Assembly: GCA_030652335.1 (NCBI GenBank)
Contig: JAUSAW010000013.1
Coordinates: 62,001-126,000 of the forward strand
Source of the DNA: Gammaproteobacteria bacterium
GTDB lineage: Bacteria > Pseudomonadota > Gammaproteobacteria > Francisellales > CACEW01
Direction: 5' to 3'
DNA: 64,000 nt
Position numbers and translations under genes: made by a program. Shown here in pieces: positions 36,777-46,872 of this stretch. The stretch's first letter is position 1; every line of letters starts with the position of its first letter. Below the pieces are notes generated by a model. The model worked only from the letters and a program-made list of their open reading frames with translations, was not told the origin of the DNA and ran no database searches.

Positions 36777-38084
36777 ATGAATAACGCTAGCCCAGCCTTA
36801 ATCGACATTAAGAATATTAGAAAGTCCTTTAAAAAACCGGATAAACAAGAATTATTGGTTATCGATCACGTTAGCCTAACCATGCATGAGGGCGATGTCG
36901 TTGCCTTATTGGGTAAATCAGGTTCGGGCAAGTCGACTCTGTTGCGAATTATCGCTGGCCTAACAGCGCCAAGCTCAGGCGAGGTGCTCTATCGTGGCAA
37001 ACCGGTTTATTCCCCCATTCCTGGCATTTCTATGGTGTTTCAAAATTTCGCTTTAATGCCCTGGCTAACGGTATTGCAAAATGTAGAACTCGGCCTAGAA
37101 GCCCTGGGAGTTTCACACAAAGAACGTCGTGAACGTGCCTTAAGAGCCATCGACATGATCGGTATGGATGGATTTGAAAGCGCTTTTCCTAAAGAACTCT
37201 CGGGCGGTATGCGCCAAAGAGTAGGCTTTGCCAGAGCTTTAGTGGTGAAACCAGACCTATTAATAATGGATGAGCCATTCTCAGCCTTAGATGTATTGAC
37301 AGCAGAAAGTTTAAGAAATGACTTACTGGAACTATGGCATGATCCTGAGACTCGATTAAAAGGCATTTTATTCGTTACCCATAATATTGAAGAGGCGGTA
37401 TTGGTCGCCGATCGAATCGTGGTATTTGGCAGCAACCCAGGCTTTATCCGTGGCGAACTTAAAATCGATCTGCCACACCCTCGCAATAGCCAAGACCCTG
37501 CCGTATTAAATTTAATCGATGATGTCTATACGGTTATGACCAGTGCCGAACATGAAAATATTAAAGCCTTTGCAACTAAACGCAAACTGGTTGGCTTAGA
37601 TTACCGTTTACCTGAAGTGGGCGTTGCCGAGCTGATCGGTTTATTAGAAGAAGTGGATGAGCTGCAACAAAAAGGCCCGGTGGACTTGCCCGATTTGGCC
37701 AATGTGGTAAGGCTGGATATCGATACTCTCTTCCCGGTATTAGAAGCATTATCCGTGCTGAATTTAGCGAAAGTATCCGAAGGCGATATCGCGATGACCA
37801 GTCGAGGCAAGGAATTGCTGGCGGCCGATATTACCGACAAGAAAGTTATTTTTGCAAAATTGCTCTTGCAACATATTCCGCTGGCCCAACACGTGCTTGA
37901 AGTATTGCAAAGCCGGCCTCATCATCGTATTTCTGAGACCTATTTTAAAAATGAGCTGGAAGATTATTTTGTAGAGGATGAAGCGGAACGCGTATTAACG
38001 GCGCTTATAAACTGGGCCCGCTATGCAGAAATTTTTGCCTATGACTATAATACGGGCATGTTAAGCTTAGAAGATGTTAAGTAA
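36777..38084 (+). CDS. NitT/TauT-type ABC ATPase with C-terminal accessory domain
   Basis: Cassette in residues 1-250: Walker A LGKSGSGKST, signature ELSGGMRQRVGFARAL, Walker B LLIMDEPFSALD and the switch His in FVTHNIEEA. Residues about 280-430 form the AAA-associated domain seen in this subgroup of nitrate/sulfonate ATPases, two winged-helix-like repeats (PDLANVVRLDIDTLFPVLEAL). It pairs with the fused permease just upstream. Confidence 0.9.
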   Translation: MNNASPALIDIKNIRKSFKKPDKQELLVIDHVSLTMHEGDVVALLGKSGSGKSTLLRIIAGLTAPSSGEVLYRGKPVYSPIPGISMVFQNFALMPWLTVLQNVELGLEALGVSHKERRERALRAIDMIGMDGFESAFPKELSGGMRQRVGFARALVVKPDLLIMDEPFSALDVLTAESLRNDLLELWHDPETRLKGILFVTHNIEEAVLVADRIVVFGSNPGFIRGELKIDLPHPRNSQDPAVLNLIDDVYTVMTSAEHENIKAFATKRKLVGLDYRLPEVGVAELIGLLEEVDELQQKGPVDLPDLANVVRLDIDTLFPVLEALSVLNLAKVSEGDIAMTSRGKELLAADITDKKVIFAKLLLQHIPLAQHVLEVLQSRPHHRISETYFKNELEDYFVEDEAERVLTALINWARYAEIFAYDYNTGMLSLEDVK

Positions 38085-38131
38085 GGCCCTATTGAAAACG
38101 AATAATTGGAATAAGCCCTACTCCCTATATC

Positions 38132-39232
38132 TTAAGAATTAAGGCCTACTGAAATAGCTTGGCTAGAATGCGTGCTATGCCTAACCCATGCGCTTACTAC
38201 GGCCTTAACTAAGGTTGCCAATGGAATGGCGAAGAATAAGCCCCAGAAACCCCAAATTCCACCAAAGAATAATACCGCCACGATAATGGCGACCGGGTGT
38301 AGGTTAACGGCTTCTGAAAACAATAATGGCACCAAAACATTAGCATCCATTAATTGAATAAAGAGATAGACTCCAAACATACATAAAAACTCGGTATCGA
38401 TACCCCACTGCAATATCCCTACTATAGCCACAGGGATGGTCACCACGATAAAACCCACATAAGGCACGATAACCGATAGGCCTACCAAAGACCCCAATAG
38501 GGATGGATAATTTAAGCCAAAAGCCCTAAAGGTTAGATAAGAGGCAAAGCCTATTATCAATAGCTCTATAAATTTACCACGCACATAACGGGCTAGCTGC
38601 GAACGCATCTCATGCCAAACTTCGATAATAAGCCCACGTTGCACCGGCATATAATTATCGCTCCAGGTCACTAGCTGCCTTTTATCTTTCAAAAAGAAAA
38701 ACACCAATAAAGGCACTAAAAATACATAGACCATCCAGGTGACGATGCTTGGAATCGAAGCCATCGAAACACTAAGGAAAGTCTTACCAAGATTAGCAAA
38801 ATTATTTGGATTCATCTGTGCATTGTTAAGGATCGATTGCACCATCTTATTCGAAACAAAATCAGGATAGCGAGCAGGCAACATAATTAAAGAATTATGT
38901 AATTGGCTGGAGATAAGCGGAAGCTCATCTAAAAGCTGAGAAAACTGCTTATAGATAATGGGAAACAGTCCAATCACCGCTAAGACAAGCAAACTTACAA
39001 ATAGCCCATAAACAAACGTTACAGCCAACCATCGTGGGAACTTTAGGGTGCGCTGCAGTCGGCTAACAATAATCTCGAGCAGATAGGCGATAACGATCCC
39101 GATCAATAATGGGGCTAAAATTTTGCCGAATAGCATAATGACCAAAAAGCTTATTACCAATGCAATGAGTAAAATCGATGCTTCAGGATCAGAAAAGTAT
39201 TTACTAAACCAGCGTTTTAAGACTTCAAACAT
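38132..39232 (-). CDS. AI-2E/PerM family membrane protein
   Basis: 366 residues with about eight membrane helices and a large extramembrane loop (about 85-150). The conserved block RGKFIELLIIGFASYLTF with GLSVIVPYVGFIV is typical of the AI-2E transporter family. Members export AI-2, act in sodium/proton antiport or are unassigned; nothing here decides between these. It converges with the ABC ATPase gene, and the lolD stop lies upstream of it on the same strand. Confidence 0.87.
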   Translation of the reverse strand: MFEVLKRWFSKYFSDPEASILLIALVISFLVIMLFGKILAPLLIGIVIAYLLEIIVSRLQRTLKFPRWLAVTFVYGLFVSLLVLAVIGLFPIIYKQFSQLLDELPLISSQLHNSLIMLPARYPDFVSNKMVQSILNNAQMNPNNFANLGKTFLSVSMASIPSIVTWMVYVFLVPLLVFFFLKDKRQLVTWSDNYMPVQRGLIIEVWHEMRSQLARYVRGKFIELLIIGFASYLTFRAFGLNYPSLLGSLVGLSVIVPYVGFIVVTIPVAIVGILQWGIDTEFLCMFGVYLFIQLMDANVLVPLLFSEAVNLHPVAIIVAVLFFGGIWGFWGLFFAIPLATLVKAVVSAWVRHSTHSSQAISVGLNS

Positions 39233-39244
39233 AATTATGCCTTA

Positions 39245-39919
39245 TTATTGTTGGATTACACCATCTTGAATATGCAATACCCTATCCATTTTAGCGGCTA
39301 GAGTGGAATCATGGGTGACTATTAACAAGCTGGTGCCGAAATTCTGATTTAATTCCAACATTAACTGATAGATTTCATTAGCATTATGCCGGTCTAAATT
39401 ACCGGTTGGCTCATCAGCCAGGATACACACTGGCTTCGTTACTAAGGCTCGGGCTATTGCCGTGCGCTGGCGCTCTCCGCCTGATAATTCTGAAGGCCTA
39501 TGCATGAGTCGATGCTCGAGACCCACGGCCTTTAATACCGAGCTTGCCTGCATTTGGGCCTCTGAAACCGGTAGCTTGCGCAATAGTAGAGGCATCATCA
39601 CATTTTCTAGGGCGGTAAATTCCGGCAACAGATGGTGAAATTGATACACGAAACCAAGATTCTGGTTACGCATAGCGCTAAGCTGATTATCATTCATAGT
39701 GGATAAAGGCTGTTCATTAACCCAAACCTCGCCTTCGGTCGGTTTATCTAAGCCACCTAAAATATGTAATAAGGTGCTTTTGCCCGAACCTGAGGTGCCT
39801 ATTATCGCCACACGTTCTTTAGCCTGAATAGTAAAATTTATTTCATGCAATACCGGGGTGCGTAACTTGCCTTCGATATAGGTCTTGCTTAATTTTTCAC
39901 AGCGTAAAATATTATTCAT
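39245..39919 (-). CDS. lolD: Lipoprotein-releasing ATPase LolD
   Basis: 224-residue ABC ATPase. Walker [10 protein letters not shown], the family-specific [20 protein letters not shown], signature [15 protein letters not shown] and Walker [13 protein letters not shown]. It powers extraction of lipoproteins from the inner membrane by LolCE. Overlaps the membrane-subunit gene by 8 nt and is transcribed after it. Confidence 0.95.
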   Translation of the reverse strand: MNNILRCEKLSKTYIEGKLRTPVLHEINFTIQAKERVAIIGTSGSGKSTLLHILGGLDKPTEGEVWVNEQPLSTMNDNQLSAMRNQNLGFVYQFHHLLPEFTALENVMMPLLLRKLPVSEAQMQASSVLKAVGLEHRLMHRPSELSGGERQRTAIARALVTKPVCILADEPTGNLDRHNANEIYQLMLELNQNFGTSLLIVTHDSTLAAKMDRVLHIQDGVIQQ

Positions 39920-41156
39920 AGCGCAATGCCTCTGCCGGCTTAATTTTTGATGCTCGCCAAGCGGGATAAATGGTGGCCAATAGACTTAACCCAAAGGCGA
40001 CTAGGCTGACATGAATCACATCGCTTGGCACTAGTTCGGAGGGTAGGAAGTTAATATAGTACACACTGGAATTTAAAAATTGCACATGGAATAGATTTTG
40101 GATCTGGTTAACCAAGGCGGTGATATTAAGCGATAGCACCACCCCTAAAAATGTGCCTAATAAGGTGCCGAATAGACCGGTTAAAGAGCCTTGCACCATA
40201 AATATGGCAATAATAGTTTTAGAGCTAGCTCCGATAGTCCTTAAAATAGCAATGTCGGACTGTTTATCGGTAACCATCATTACCAATGAAGACAGCATAT
40301 TAAAGGCGGCCACGGCGATAATCAGGACTAAGATTAAAAACATCATTAGCTTTTCCATAGCCAAGGCTTGGAAGAAATTGCTATTTTCATCGATCCAGCT
40401 AAACGTTTGATAACTTGATGGCAGACTATTATTAAGATTAGCTACCACTTGTGGCGCTAAAAACAAGTCGCTTAATTTTAGTTGTAAGCCTGAAACATTA
40501 TTACCCATGATTAAAAGGTTGCCCGCATCTTTAATATTAACTAAGGCATAGGTGCTATCGTACTGGTAACCCGTGACAAAAATTCCGGTGACGGTAAATT
40601 GCTTCAATCGCGGCAAAATTCCGGCAATAGACATGGTGGTTTTAGGCACATATACCGTCACTTTATCGCCAATAGTCACGCCAAGCGATGAGGCTAAGTC
40701 CTGGCCTAATATAATATGATATTGGCCGGCAACGAGATCATTTAAGCTGCCGACAGTGACTTTGCTGCCAATCGGGGAAACTTGATTTTCTAAGGTGGGA
40801 TCGATGCCTTGCAACATGCCAAAAGCTGTCATACCACCATGTGACATCATAGCTTGACCCTGGATGACAGGAGCGGCCCCCACTATATTGGGCTGACCTT
40901 TAATCTGTGCTGCTAAGCCTTGCCAATCCTGTAATTGCCCGCCCCATTGACTAACCGTTACTTGTGGCACCATGCTTAATATACGAGTTTTAATCTGCTG
41001 GTCGAAGCCATTCATGACCGACAACACCGTAATGAGCACGGCAACGCCTAAGGCAATTCCCATCACCGATACCAGGGAAATAAAGGAAATAAAATGATTG
41101 CGTTTATGGGCTCTCGTATACCGTAGACCAATAAATAATGCTAATGGTTTAAACAT
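39912..41156 (-). CDS. lolC: Lipoprotein-releasing membrane subunit LolC/LolE
   Basis: 414 residues with one N-terminal helix after [20 protein letters not shown], a periplasmic MacB-PCD domain (about 50-230), and three C-terminal FtsX helices (about 265-400). A single LolC/E-type gene is seen next to lolD; a second subunit could lie elsewhere, or the protein may work as a homodimer (LolF type). The gene precedes lolD and is translationally coupled to it. Confidence 0.92.
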   Translation of the reverse strand: MFKPLALFIGLRYTRAHKRNHFISFISLVSVMGIALGVAVLITVLSVMNGFDQQIKTRILSMVPQVTVSQWGGQLQDWQGLAAQIKGQPNIVGAAPVIQGQAMMSHGGMTAFGMLQGIDPTLENQVSPIGSKVTVGSLNDLVAGQYHIILGQDLASSLGVTIGDKVTVYVPKTTMSIAGILPRLKQFTVTGIFVTGYQYDSTYALVNIKDAGNLLIMGNNVSGLQLKLSDLFLAPQVVANLNNSLPSSYQTFSWIDENSNFFQALAMEKLMMFLILVLIIAVAAFNMLSSLVMMVTDKQSDIAILRTIGASSKTIIAIFMVQGSLTGLFGTLLGTFLGVVLSLNITALVNQIQNLFHVQFLNSSVYYINFLPSELVPSDVIHVSLVAFGLSLLATIYPAWRASKIKPAEALRYE

Positions 41157-41251
41157 AGGGATAATCGTTCACTAAATTATTTGAATGCATCATAGCAGCC
41201 GCTACGCTACATTACAAAGAAAAGCGTGGATCCCGGGAGCCAACACAGACT

Positions 41252-42214
41252 TTACTCTGGATTAAGCTTCAGGTCCTGCTTTAACAATTCGATTATCGCT
41301 TGCATATCCTCTGGAATATCCGCCTCCCAGGTCATGCGTTCAGCGCTAACGGGATGCAATAAACTTAATCGCCTGGCATGTAAGGCTTGATGCTTATAGC
41401 CTCTTAAGGCTTCCGATAATTCTTCGCTGGCATTTTTTGGAAGCACCAACCGCTTACCATACACGCCATCCCCTAATAAGGGATAATTGCGATGTGATAG
41501 ATGCACTCGGATCTGATGGGTGCGGCCCGTTTCAAGTTTCACACGTAAATGACAATACTGACGATACCGGGCCAAAATCCTTACATGAGTAATCGCTTCT
41601 TTACCCCCTTCTTTTAATACCGCCATTTTGGTCCTTTGGGTAGGATGGCGTCCAATCGGCAAATCAACGCTAAAGCCTGAAGTCATGACCCCGGTGGCAA
41701 TCGCCTCATATTCACGCGAAACGGATCGGTTTTGCAATTGGTCCACCAGGGAATGATGGGATTGTAGGGTCTTAGCCACCACCATCAAGCCGCTGGTATC
41801 CTTATCCAAGCGATGGACAATTCCGGCCCGAGGCAGCTCGCCTAAACTAGGAATATGATGCAACAAGGCATTTAATAGGGTGCCTTCTGAATTGCCCGCG
41901 CCTGGGTGGACGACCAAACCGACCGGCTTATTGATGACTAATAGAGAGTCATCTTCATATACGATAGTTAGCGCTATATCTTCAGCCTGCCATGATGGCT
42001 CGGCGATCATTTCAGCCTCCACGATAATGCGCTCGCCGCCAATCACTTTATCTTTAGCGCGTTTTATTTTATCATCGACCTTTATTTGGCCAGCTTTTAG
42101 CCATAATTGTAACCTGGAACGAGAGTAATCCGGGAAAAGTTCTGCCAGGACTTGGTCCAAACGCTTTCCGTAGAACTCATGGGGGATTGTGGCAGAGGCT
42201 TGAATAATGGTCAT
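41252..42214 (-). CDS. rluD: Ribosomal large subunit pseudouridine synthase D
   Basis: Forms pseudouridines in helix 69 of 23S rRNA. An S4 RNA-binding domain opens the protein (RLDQVLAELFPDYSRSRLQLW), followed by the catalytic HRLDKDTSGLMVVAKT with the active Asp, and GRTHQIRVHL near residue 245. About 320 residues. I prefer the ATG at 42214 over TTG at 42220; no strong ribosome-binding site helps. It is divergent from bamD, as in E. coli. Confidence 0.95.
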   Translation of the reverse strand: MTIIQASATIPHEFYGKRLDQVLAELFPDYSRSRLQLWLKAGQIKVDDKIKRAKDKVIGGERIIVEAEMIAEPSWQAEDIALTIVYEDDSLLVINKPVGLVVHPGAGNSEGTLLNALLHHIPSLGELPRAGIVHRLDKDTSGLMVVAKTLQSHHSLVDQLQNRSVSREYEAIATGVMTSGFSVDLPIGRHPTQRTKMAVLKEGGKEAITHVRILARYRQYCHLRVKLETGRTHQIRVHLSHRNYPLLGDGVYGKRLVLPKNASEELSEALRGYKHQALHARRLSLLHPVSAERMTWEADIPEDMQAIIELLKQDLKLNPE

Positions 42215-42337
42215 TAGCAAGGTTTACTCATAAGGGTATTAAGGGCGCTATCATACAAAAGTATCATAAAGTAGTCGACCCCAAAGCTTTGTGCCGCTAC
42301 AATAAGTGAAATTTTGATGGATAAAGACGAAACCAAA

Positions 42338-43090
42338 ATGAAAAAAATTCTCTTAACTTCGCTCGCTTGTGCCAGCCTCTTATTAACCGCTTGTAGCTCA
42401 GGCGTTAAGGCCGACCCTTATACCGGCGATAACCAAGTTTATATTTATGCCAAGGCTCAAGCTTACTTGCAAAAGAATGATTATTCGGATGCTATTACCG
42501 CTTATCAATCATTAGATGCGCAATATCCCTTTGAAGAGTACAGCCAAAAAGGCGACTTATCATTAATATACGCTTATTATATGAGCGACCAAGCAGCATT
42601 AGCGCTAACCTCTGCCGATCGTTATATTCATCTTTATCCTAGCGACCCTACAGTAGCCTATGCTTATTATATGATTGGCGTAGTGGATTTTGAAAATGGC
42701 CGCGGCTTTTTACAAAGACGCCTGCCTTACGATATGGCCCAACATAATCCCGATAATTATACGGTCGCCTTTAACAGCTTTAAACAGGTAGTAAGCAATT
42801 ATCCCGATAGCGCGTATAGCGCCGATTCCCGTCATCGTATGATGTATATCAATAATACCTTAGCCCAATATCAGCTTAATGTAGCAAACTTCTATTTAAG
42901 CCGTAAAGCTTATGTAGCCGCCGCTAGCAGAGCACAAAATGTCTTGATTAATTATCCACAGACTCCTGCCGTTCAAGGTGCCTTAGAAGTAATGGTTCAA
43001 TCCTATAAAGCCCTTGGATTACCTGATCTGGAGAAGAATTCACAGGCCATTTTAGCCACAAACTTCCCCTCAGATCCCCTGGCAAATTAA
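42338..43090 (+). CDS. bamD: Outer-membrane assembly lipoprotein BamD
   Basis: Lipoprotein of the BAM complex that folds outer-membrane proteins. The signal ends LLLTACSS, with the lipidated Cys about residue 19 from ATG 42338. TPR-type repeats follow (YAKAQAYLQKNDYSDAITAYQ; SDPTVAYAYYMIGVVDF; YPDSAYSADSRHRMMYI). 250 residues. Alternative starts at TTG 42314 and ATG 42317 would add a polar stretch before the KK of the signal; the shorter start gives a standard signal peptide. Divergent from rluD. Confidence 0.93.
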   Translation: MKKILLTSLACASLLLTACSSGVKADPYTGDNQVYIYAKAQAYLQKNDYSDAITAYQSLDAQYPFEEYSQKGDLSLIYAYYMSDQAALALTSADRYIHLYPSDPTVAYAYYMIGVVDFENGRGFLQRRLPYDMAQHNPDNYTVAFNSFKQVVSNYPDSAYSADSRHRMMYINNTLAQYQLNVANFYLSRKAYVAAASRAQNVLINYPQTPAVQGALEVMVQSYKALGLPDLEKNSQAILATNFPSDPLAN

Positions 43091-43094
43091 ATCG

Positions 43095-43134
43095 ATAAAT
43101 ACCTGTTTTGAGTGAAATTTATACAGGTATTTAT
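43095..43134. terminator. Hairpin after bamD
   Basis: ATAAATACCTGT and ACAGGTATTTAT form a 12-bp stem with a 16-nt loop starting 5 nt after the bamD stop. AT-rich and without a long U-tract, so termination is only likely. Confidence 0.4.
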
Positions 43135-43228
43135 GATTCTCTTAAGAAAACCTTAAGGTTTCATCCTTACAATAGCTCCATGAGTTTTATTACTTTTTAC
43201 TAGTGATATTGCAAACGGAGACTATAAC

Positions 43229-43516
43229 ATGGCTAATCAATATACCGGCAGTTTAGAACATAAAGTCAAACTAAAATTTGGCTGCAGCGCTCTAGAGCTT
43301 TTGCAACAGTGCTTGGCTGATGACCTTAGCTATAACGAGGTCCAATCCAGACTAGGTGTTACTCAAGGCACTATTCGTAAATGGGCTCGTCGTTATGGAG
43401 TTGAACTGCGCTCTGACAAAGTGTGCCAGATCGAAGATGATAAATCCCAGTTGTTTTTTTCGGCTGAGATTAACGCTTATAACTTCCTAAGCCGCAAATG
43501 GCATGAGTACGCATAA
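43229..43516 (+). CDS. Small helix-turn-helix protein
   Basis: 95 residues with a clear homeodomain-like HTH (residues about 31-58: YNEVQSRLGVTQGTIRKWAR), resembling the first domain of transposase/resolvase-type or Fis-like regulators. The flanks are short and no catalytic part follows, so it is probably a DNA-binding regulator. ACGGAGAC precedes the ATG. It stands alone between hairpins at 43095-43134 and 43529-43561. Target unknown. Confidence 0.75.
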   Translation: MANQYTGSLEHKVKLKFGCSALELLQQCLADDLSYNEVQSRLGVTQGTIRKWARRYGVELRSDKVCQIEDDKSQLFFSAEINAYNFLSRKWHEYA

Positions 43517-43528
43517 TCCAGCAATTTA

Positions 43529-43561
43529 AGGAATTCACGCTATTTTATAGCGGGAATTCCT
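43529..43561. terminator. Hairpin after the HTH gene
   Basis: AGGAATTC-A-CGCTAT / ATAGCG-G-GAATTCCT: a 15-position stem with one mismatch and a TTT loop, 13 nt after the stop. No U-tract follows. Confidence 0.5.
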
Positions 43562-43641
43562 GCGCATAATCGATAAAACTATAAGTTTTAATCTATAGCC
43601 TTTATAATATTGCCATCCCATACATCAATAAGCGATACAAT

Positions 43642-45249
43642 ATGAAAATTGCTCTAGCTCAATTAAACTTATCGATCGGTGGTATCGAAGCGAACGCCGA
43701 TAAAATCATCCACAGCATTAACCATGCTCGCGACTCTCTTCAGGCTGATTTAATCGTATTCAGTGAGTTAGCGCTTACTGGCTATCCTCCAGAAGATTTA
43801 CTGTTTAACCATGCCTGCCAAGCGCGAGTCGCTAAAGCCTTAGCAAGCATAATTCATGCCACTCAAGGCATCGATGTAGTATTAGGCTACCCCCGCTATG
43901 CTAATAATGTCATTTATAACTCGGCCTGCCTGATTCAAAATGGTCGCCTTGAAGCCTCCTACGACAAACAACTCTTGCCGAATTATGCGGTATTCGATGA
44001 AAGGCGCTATTTTAAACCAGGATCCCACCCCCTAGTTTTTAGCTCCAATGGCATTAAATTTGGTCTATTAATTTGTGAAGATATCTGGGGGTCAAGGCCT
44101 GCCACTCTCGCTAAACAGGCGGGGGCAGAGATTTTACTAAGCATTCATGCCTCCCCCTTTGAATCCGGCAAATCGGCAAAAAGACATCGCGTTGCCAGAA
44201 AGCGCGTAATCGAAACCAATCTAGCGCTAATTTACCTACCTTCTGTGGGCGGGCAAGATGAGCTTGTCTTTGATGGCGCTGGATTTGCCATGAACAGCAA
44301 AGGGGACATCGCTCACTCCCTGCCTCAATTTGCCGAAGCTATTACGGTTATTAACGTGGAAAAAAGCGTATCAGGCGTCGAGCCATTAGCAGGAACTACA
44401 GCAGCAACCTTAGCTCCACTCGATGAAATCTATCAAGCCCTTGTGTTCGCCCTACATGATTATATCGAAAAAAATCATTTCCCTGGAGTATTGATAGGCT
44501 TATCCGGTGGCATCGATTCTGCACTAACCTTAGCCATTGCCGTAGATGCCTTAGGGGCAGATCGAGTCGAAGCCATCCTAATGCCTTCGCGCTATACCGC
44601 CGACATGAGCAATGAAGATGCTATTGCTCAGGCTAAAGCCATGCAGGTGGCTTATCAGGTTATCCCTATCGAACCGATATTTGAAAGCTTTACTCAAAGC
44701 TTAAGCCAAGTATTTGCAGGTCAGCCCCTTGATTTAACCGAAGAAAACCTACAAGCCCGCTGCCGCGGCACTCTGCTTATGGCCTTATCGAACAAATTTG
44801 GAAAGCTGGTCTTAACTACCAGCAATAAGAGTGAGTCCGCTGTTGGTTATTCGACCCTGTATGGCGATATGGCAGGTGGCTTTAGCCTGTTAAAAGACAT
44901 CTATAAAACCGAAGTCTATCAACTTGCAAAGTTTAGAAACGCCATTAGTCCTATTATCCCAGAGCGAGTCATCACCCGAGCGCCCTCCGCCGAGCTTCGC
45001 AGCAATCAAACCGATCAGGATAGCCTGCCTGATTACGGCGTATTAGACTCTATAATTAAAGCCTATATAGAGGATAACTTATCCGAAACTGAGATTGTGG
45101 CTCAAGGCCATGCCTTTGATACCGTTACCAAGGTGATTAGGTTGATTAAACGCAGTGAATATAAAAGACGCCAAGCCCCTATTGGCCCTAAAATTAGCAT
45201 TAGGGCCTTTGGAAAAGATTGGCGAGCACCTATTAGCTCGGGTTTCTAA
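43642..45249 (+). CDS. nadE: Glutamine-dependent NAD+ synthetase
   Basis: Last step of NAD synthesis, with ammonia from glutamine. The N-terminal nitrilase domain has the Glu-Lys-Cys triad: VFSELALTGYPPEDLL, YDKQLLPNYAVFDE and LICEDIWGSRP. The C-terminal synthetase has the PP-loop LSGGIDSALTLAIA (about residue 289) and TTSNKSESAVGYSTLYGDMAG. 535 residues is standard for the two-domain type. TATAAT at 43603-43608 may be its -10 element. Confidence 0.97.
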   Translation: MKIALAQLNLSIGGIEANADKIIHSINHARDSLQADLIVFSELALTGYPPEDLLFNHACQARVAKALASIIHATQGIDVVLGYPRYANNVIYNSACLIQNGRLEASYDKQLLPNYAVFDERRYFKPGSHPLVFSSNGIKFGLLICEDIWGSRPATLAKQAGAEILLSIHASPFESGKSAKRHRVARKRVIETNLALIYLPSVGGQDELVFDGAGFAMNSKGDIAHSLPQFAEAITVINVEKSVSGVEPLAGTTAATLAPLDEIYQALVFALHDYIEKNHFPGVLIGLSGGIDSALTLAIAVDALGADRVEAILMPSRYTADMSNEDAIAQAKAMQVAYQVIPIEPIFESFTQSLSQVFAGQPLDLTEENLQARCRGTLLMALSNKFGKLVLTTSNKSESAVGYSTLYGDMAGGFSLLKDIYKTEVYQLAKFRNAISPIIPERVITRAPSAELRSNQTDQDSLPDYGVLDSIIKAYIEDNLSETEIVAQGHAFDTVTKVIRLIKRSEYKRRQAPIGPKISIRAFGKDWRAPISSGF

Positions 45250-45280
45250 CAGCTACAGCTTGGCCTAACGTTTATATTTC

Positions 45281-45310
45281 TTGAATGTAGCAGACTATAA
45301 CTACTATACT
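45281..45310 (+). promoter_or_regulatory. Promoter of the first barrel gene
   Basis: TTGAAT (45281-45286) and TATACT (45305-45310), spacer 18 nt, ending 38 nt before the ATG. Confidence 0.5.
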
Positions 45311-45348
45311 AGTAGCGATTTTACATAAACTACAATAAAGGAATCATC

Positions 45349-45996
45349 ATGTTAAAAAGAATTACATTAATTGCAGCTTCAGTAGCTGTATTAAGCTTAA
45401 GCGCACACGCATTTGCAGTTACTGCACAGTCAGGCGTATATGTTGGTGGCAATGCCGGTTGGTCATTTGCTAAAGACACCAGCAATTCCAATATGGGCGC
45501 ATCCAATAAATCAAATAAAAATTATGTTTTAGGCGGCACAGTCGGTTATGACTACGCTTTAAATCAAAATGTATTGGTTGGTGCTGAATTTAACTATTCA
45601 AACTTTGGCAAAACAAGCTATACCAACGCTGGCGTAAATAACGTATCTGCTTATGAAAAGAATGCCGGCTATCAAATTTTAGCAACCAGCACTTATTTGT
45701 TCTCAAACAACTGGAACGTATTTGGTAAAGTAGGTGGAATTAAAGAAAAAACATCTTTTGATGACACTGGAACCATAGCGGGTGTTAACATCGACAACTC
45801 TGGCGATGTTAGCAAATGGATACCAGCTGCTGCAATTGGCGCGGGTTATAATGTTAACCAAAATCTAGAAGTTGCTTTACAAGTGGAGCATACTTTTGGC
45901 CAAAACTGGAATGTAAGCGCAACCAGTTCTGCTCCATCCAAACCAATGACCCAAAACGCTGTAACACTAGGCGCTACCTACAAATTCGCAATGTAA
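45349..45996 (+). CDS. Outer-membrane beta-barrel protein, paralog 1
   Basis: 215 residues. The signal peptide ends AFA before VTAQSGVYVGG. The mature part is an eight-strand-type barrel of alternating hydrophobic segments: GYDYALNQNVLVGAEFNYS, NVFGKVGGIKEKT, GAGYNVNQNLEVALQVEHTF, and a closing strand ending TYKFAM. It shares these blocks in order with the next two genes, so all three arose by tandem duplication. It has its own promoter and terminator. Role unknown: small porin-like or adhesin-like surface protein. Confidence 0.85.
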   Translation: MLKRITLIAASVAVLSLSAHAFAVTAQSGVYVGGNAGWSFAKDTSNSNMGASNKSNKNYVLGGTVGYDYALNQNVLVGAEFNYSNFGKTSYTNAGVNNVSAYEKNAGYQILATSTYLFSNNWNVFGKVGGIKEKTSFDDTGTIAGVNIDNSGDVSKWIPAAAIGAGYNVNQNLEVALQVEHTFGQNWNVSATSSAPSKPMTQNAVTLGATYKFAM

Positions 45997-46014
45997 TATT
46001 ATTGCCTATTATAA

Positions 46015-46042
46015 AATACCCGGCCGGTCCGGGTATTTTTTT
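46015..46042 (+). terminator. Intrinsic terminator, barrel gene 1
   Basis: AATACCCGG-CCGGT-CCGGGTATT, a 9-bp stem with 5-nt loop, directly followed by a T run. Confidence 0.85.
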
Positions 46043-46074
46043 AGCTATGCACTGAACAAATTTTAACCTTTTCT

Positions 46075-46083
46075 TGCTATAAT
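46075..46083 (+). promoter_or_regulatory. Extended -10 promoter of barrel gene 2
   Basis: TGCTATAAT carries the TGn extension next to a perfect TATAAT; the -35 region is poor, which the extended -10 can offset. Confidence 0.5.
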
Positions 46084-46151
46084 GACTTGAAATTCAATTG
46101 AGTCTGTGCCAATATTGCCACGAATTTGTCAATCAATGAGAGAAGAGAACC

Positions 46152-46856
46152 ATGAAAAAATTAACTATTTTAGCCTCGGCTATCGCTTTAATTGCATCGG
46201 CTAGCGCTTTTGCAGTAACCGCACAATCAGGTGTCTATGTTCAAGGTACAGGCGGTTGGGCTGTATCAGCTAAGCCAGGGATTGATGATCAGTCTGAGGC
46301 CCTGCTACAAGCAACCAAATTGGTAAACAAGACCTATGCACTAGGCGCTAATATCGGTTATGACTATGCATTAAATCAAAATGTAATGGTCGGCATTGAA
46401 GGCGGTTATCTAAACTTAGGCAGCACCAACTATGAATACCCTACTACCGCAGGAGCGACTGGCTCTGGCGGTGGCAGCTATGGTAAAACCCAAAACTGGG
46501 GCTACCAAGTATTAGCAACTGGCACCTATTTAATGAGCAATGGTTTTAATGGTTTCGTTAAGGCCGGTGGAATCAAAGAAAGATCGACCATGAACTTTAC
46601 TAGCGGCGTTCCTGGCGCTGTATCAGCATATTCTCCAGAATCACAAACAACTAAGTGGGTGCCTGCTGCTGTAATTGGTGCAGGTTATATGCCGACTCAA
46701 AATATTAATATCGTTCTTCAATACGAACATGTTTTTGGTGACAAATGGTCTGACGGTTTGAACATGGCTTATGCAGCCGATGTACTTACCACCTACTCCA
46801 AACCAATGACTCAAAATATCGTGAGCCTAGGTGTATCTTATAAATTTGCAATGTAA
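46152..46856 (+). CDS. Outer-membrane beta-barrel protein, paralog 2
   Basis: 234 residues. The signal peptide ends AFA before VTAQSGVYVQGTGGW. It repeats the plan of paralog 1, with longer, more variable loops (for example a Gly/Ser-rich loop around residues 100-115), and ends VSYKFAM. AGAGAAGAG precedes the ATG. Variable loops on a constant barrel are what one expects of surface-exposed regions under selection. Confidence 0.85.
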   Translation: MKKLTILASAIALIASASAFAVTAQSGVYVQGTGGWAVSAKPGIDDQSEALLQATKLVNKTYALGANIGYDYALNQNVMVGIEGGYLNLGSTNYEYPTTAGATGSGGGSYGKTQNWGYQVLATGTYLMSNGFNGFVKAGGIKERSTMNFTSGVPGAVSAYSPESQTTKWVPAAVIGAGYMPTQNINIVLQYEHVFGDKWSDGLNMAYAADVLTTYSKPMTQNIVSLGVSYKFAM

Positions 46857-46872
46857 TTAATTGCTCTTATTT

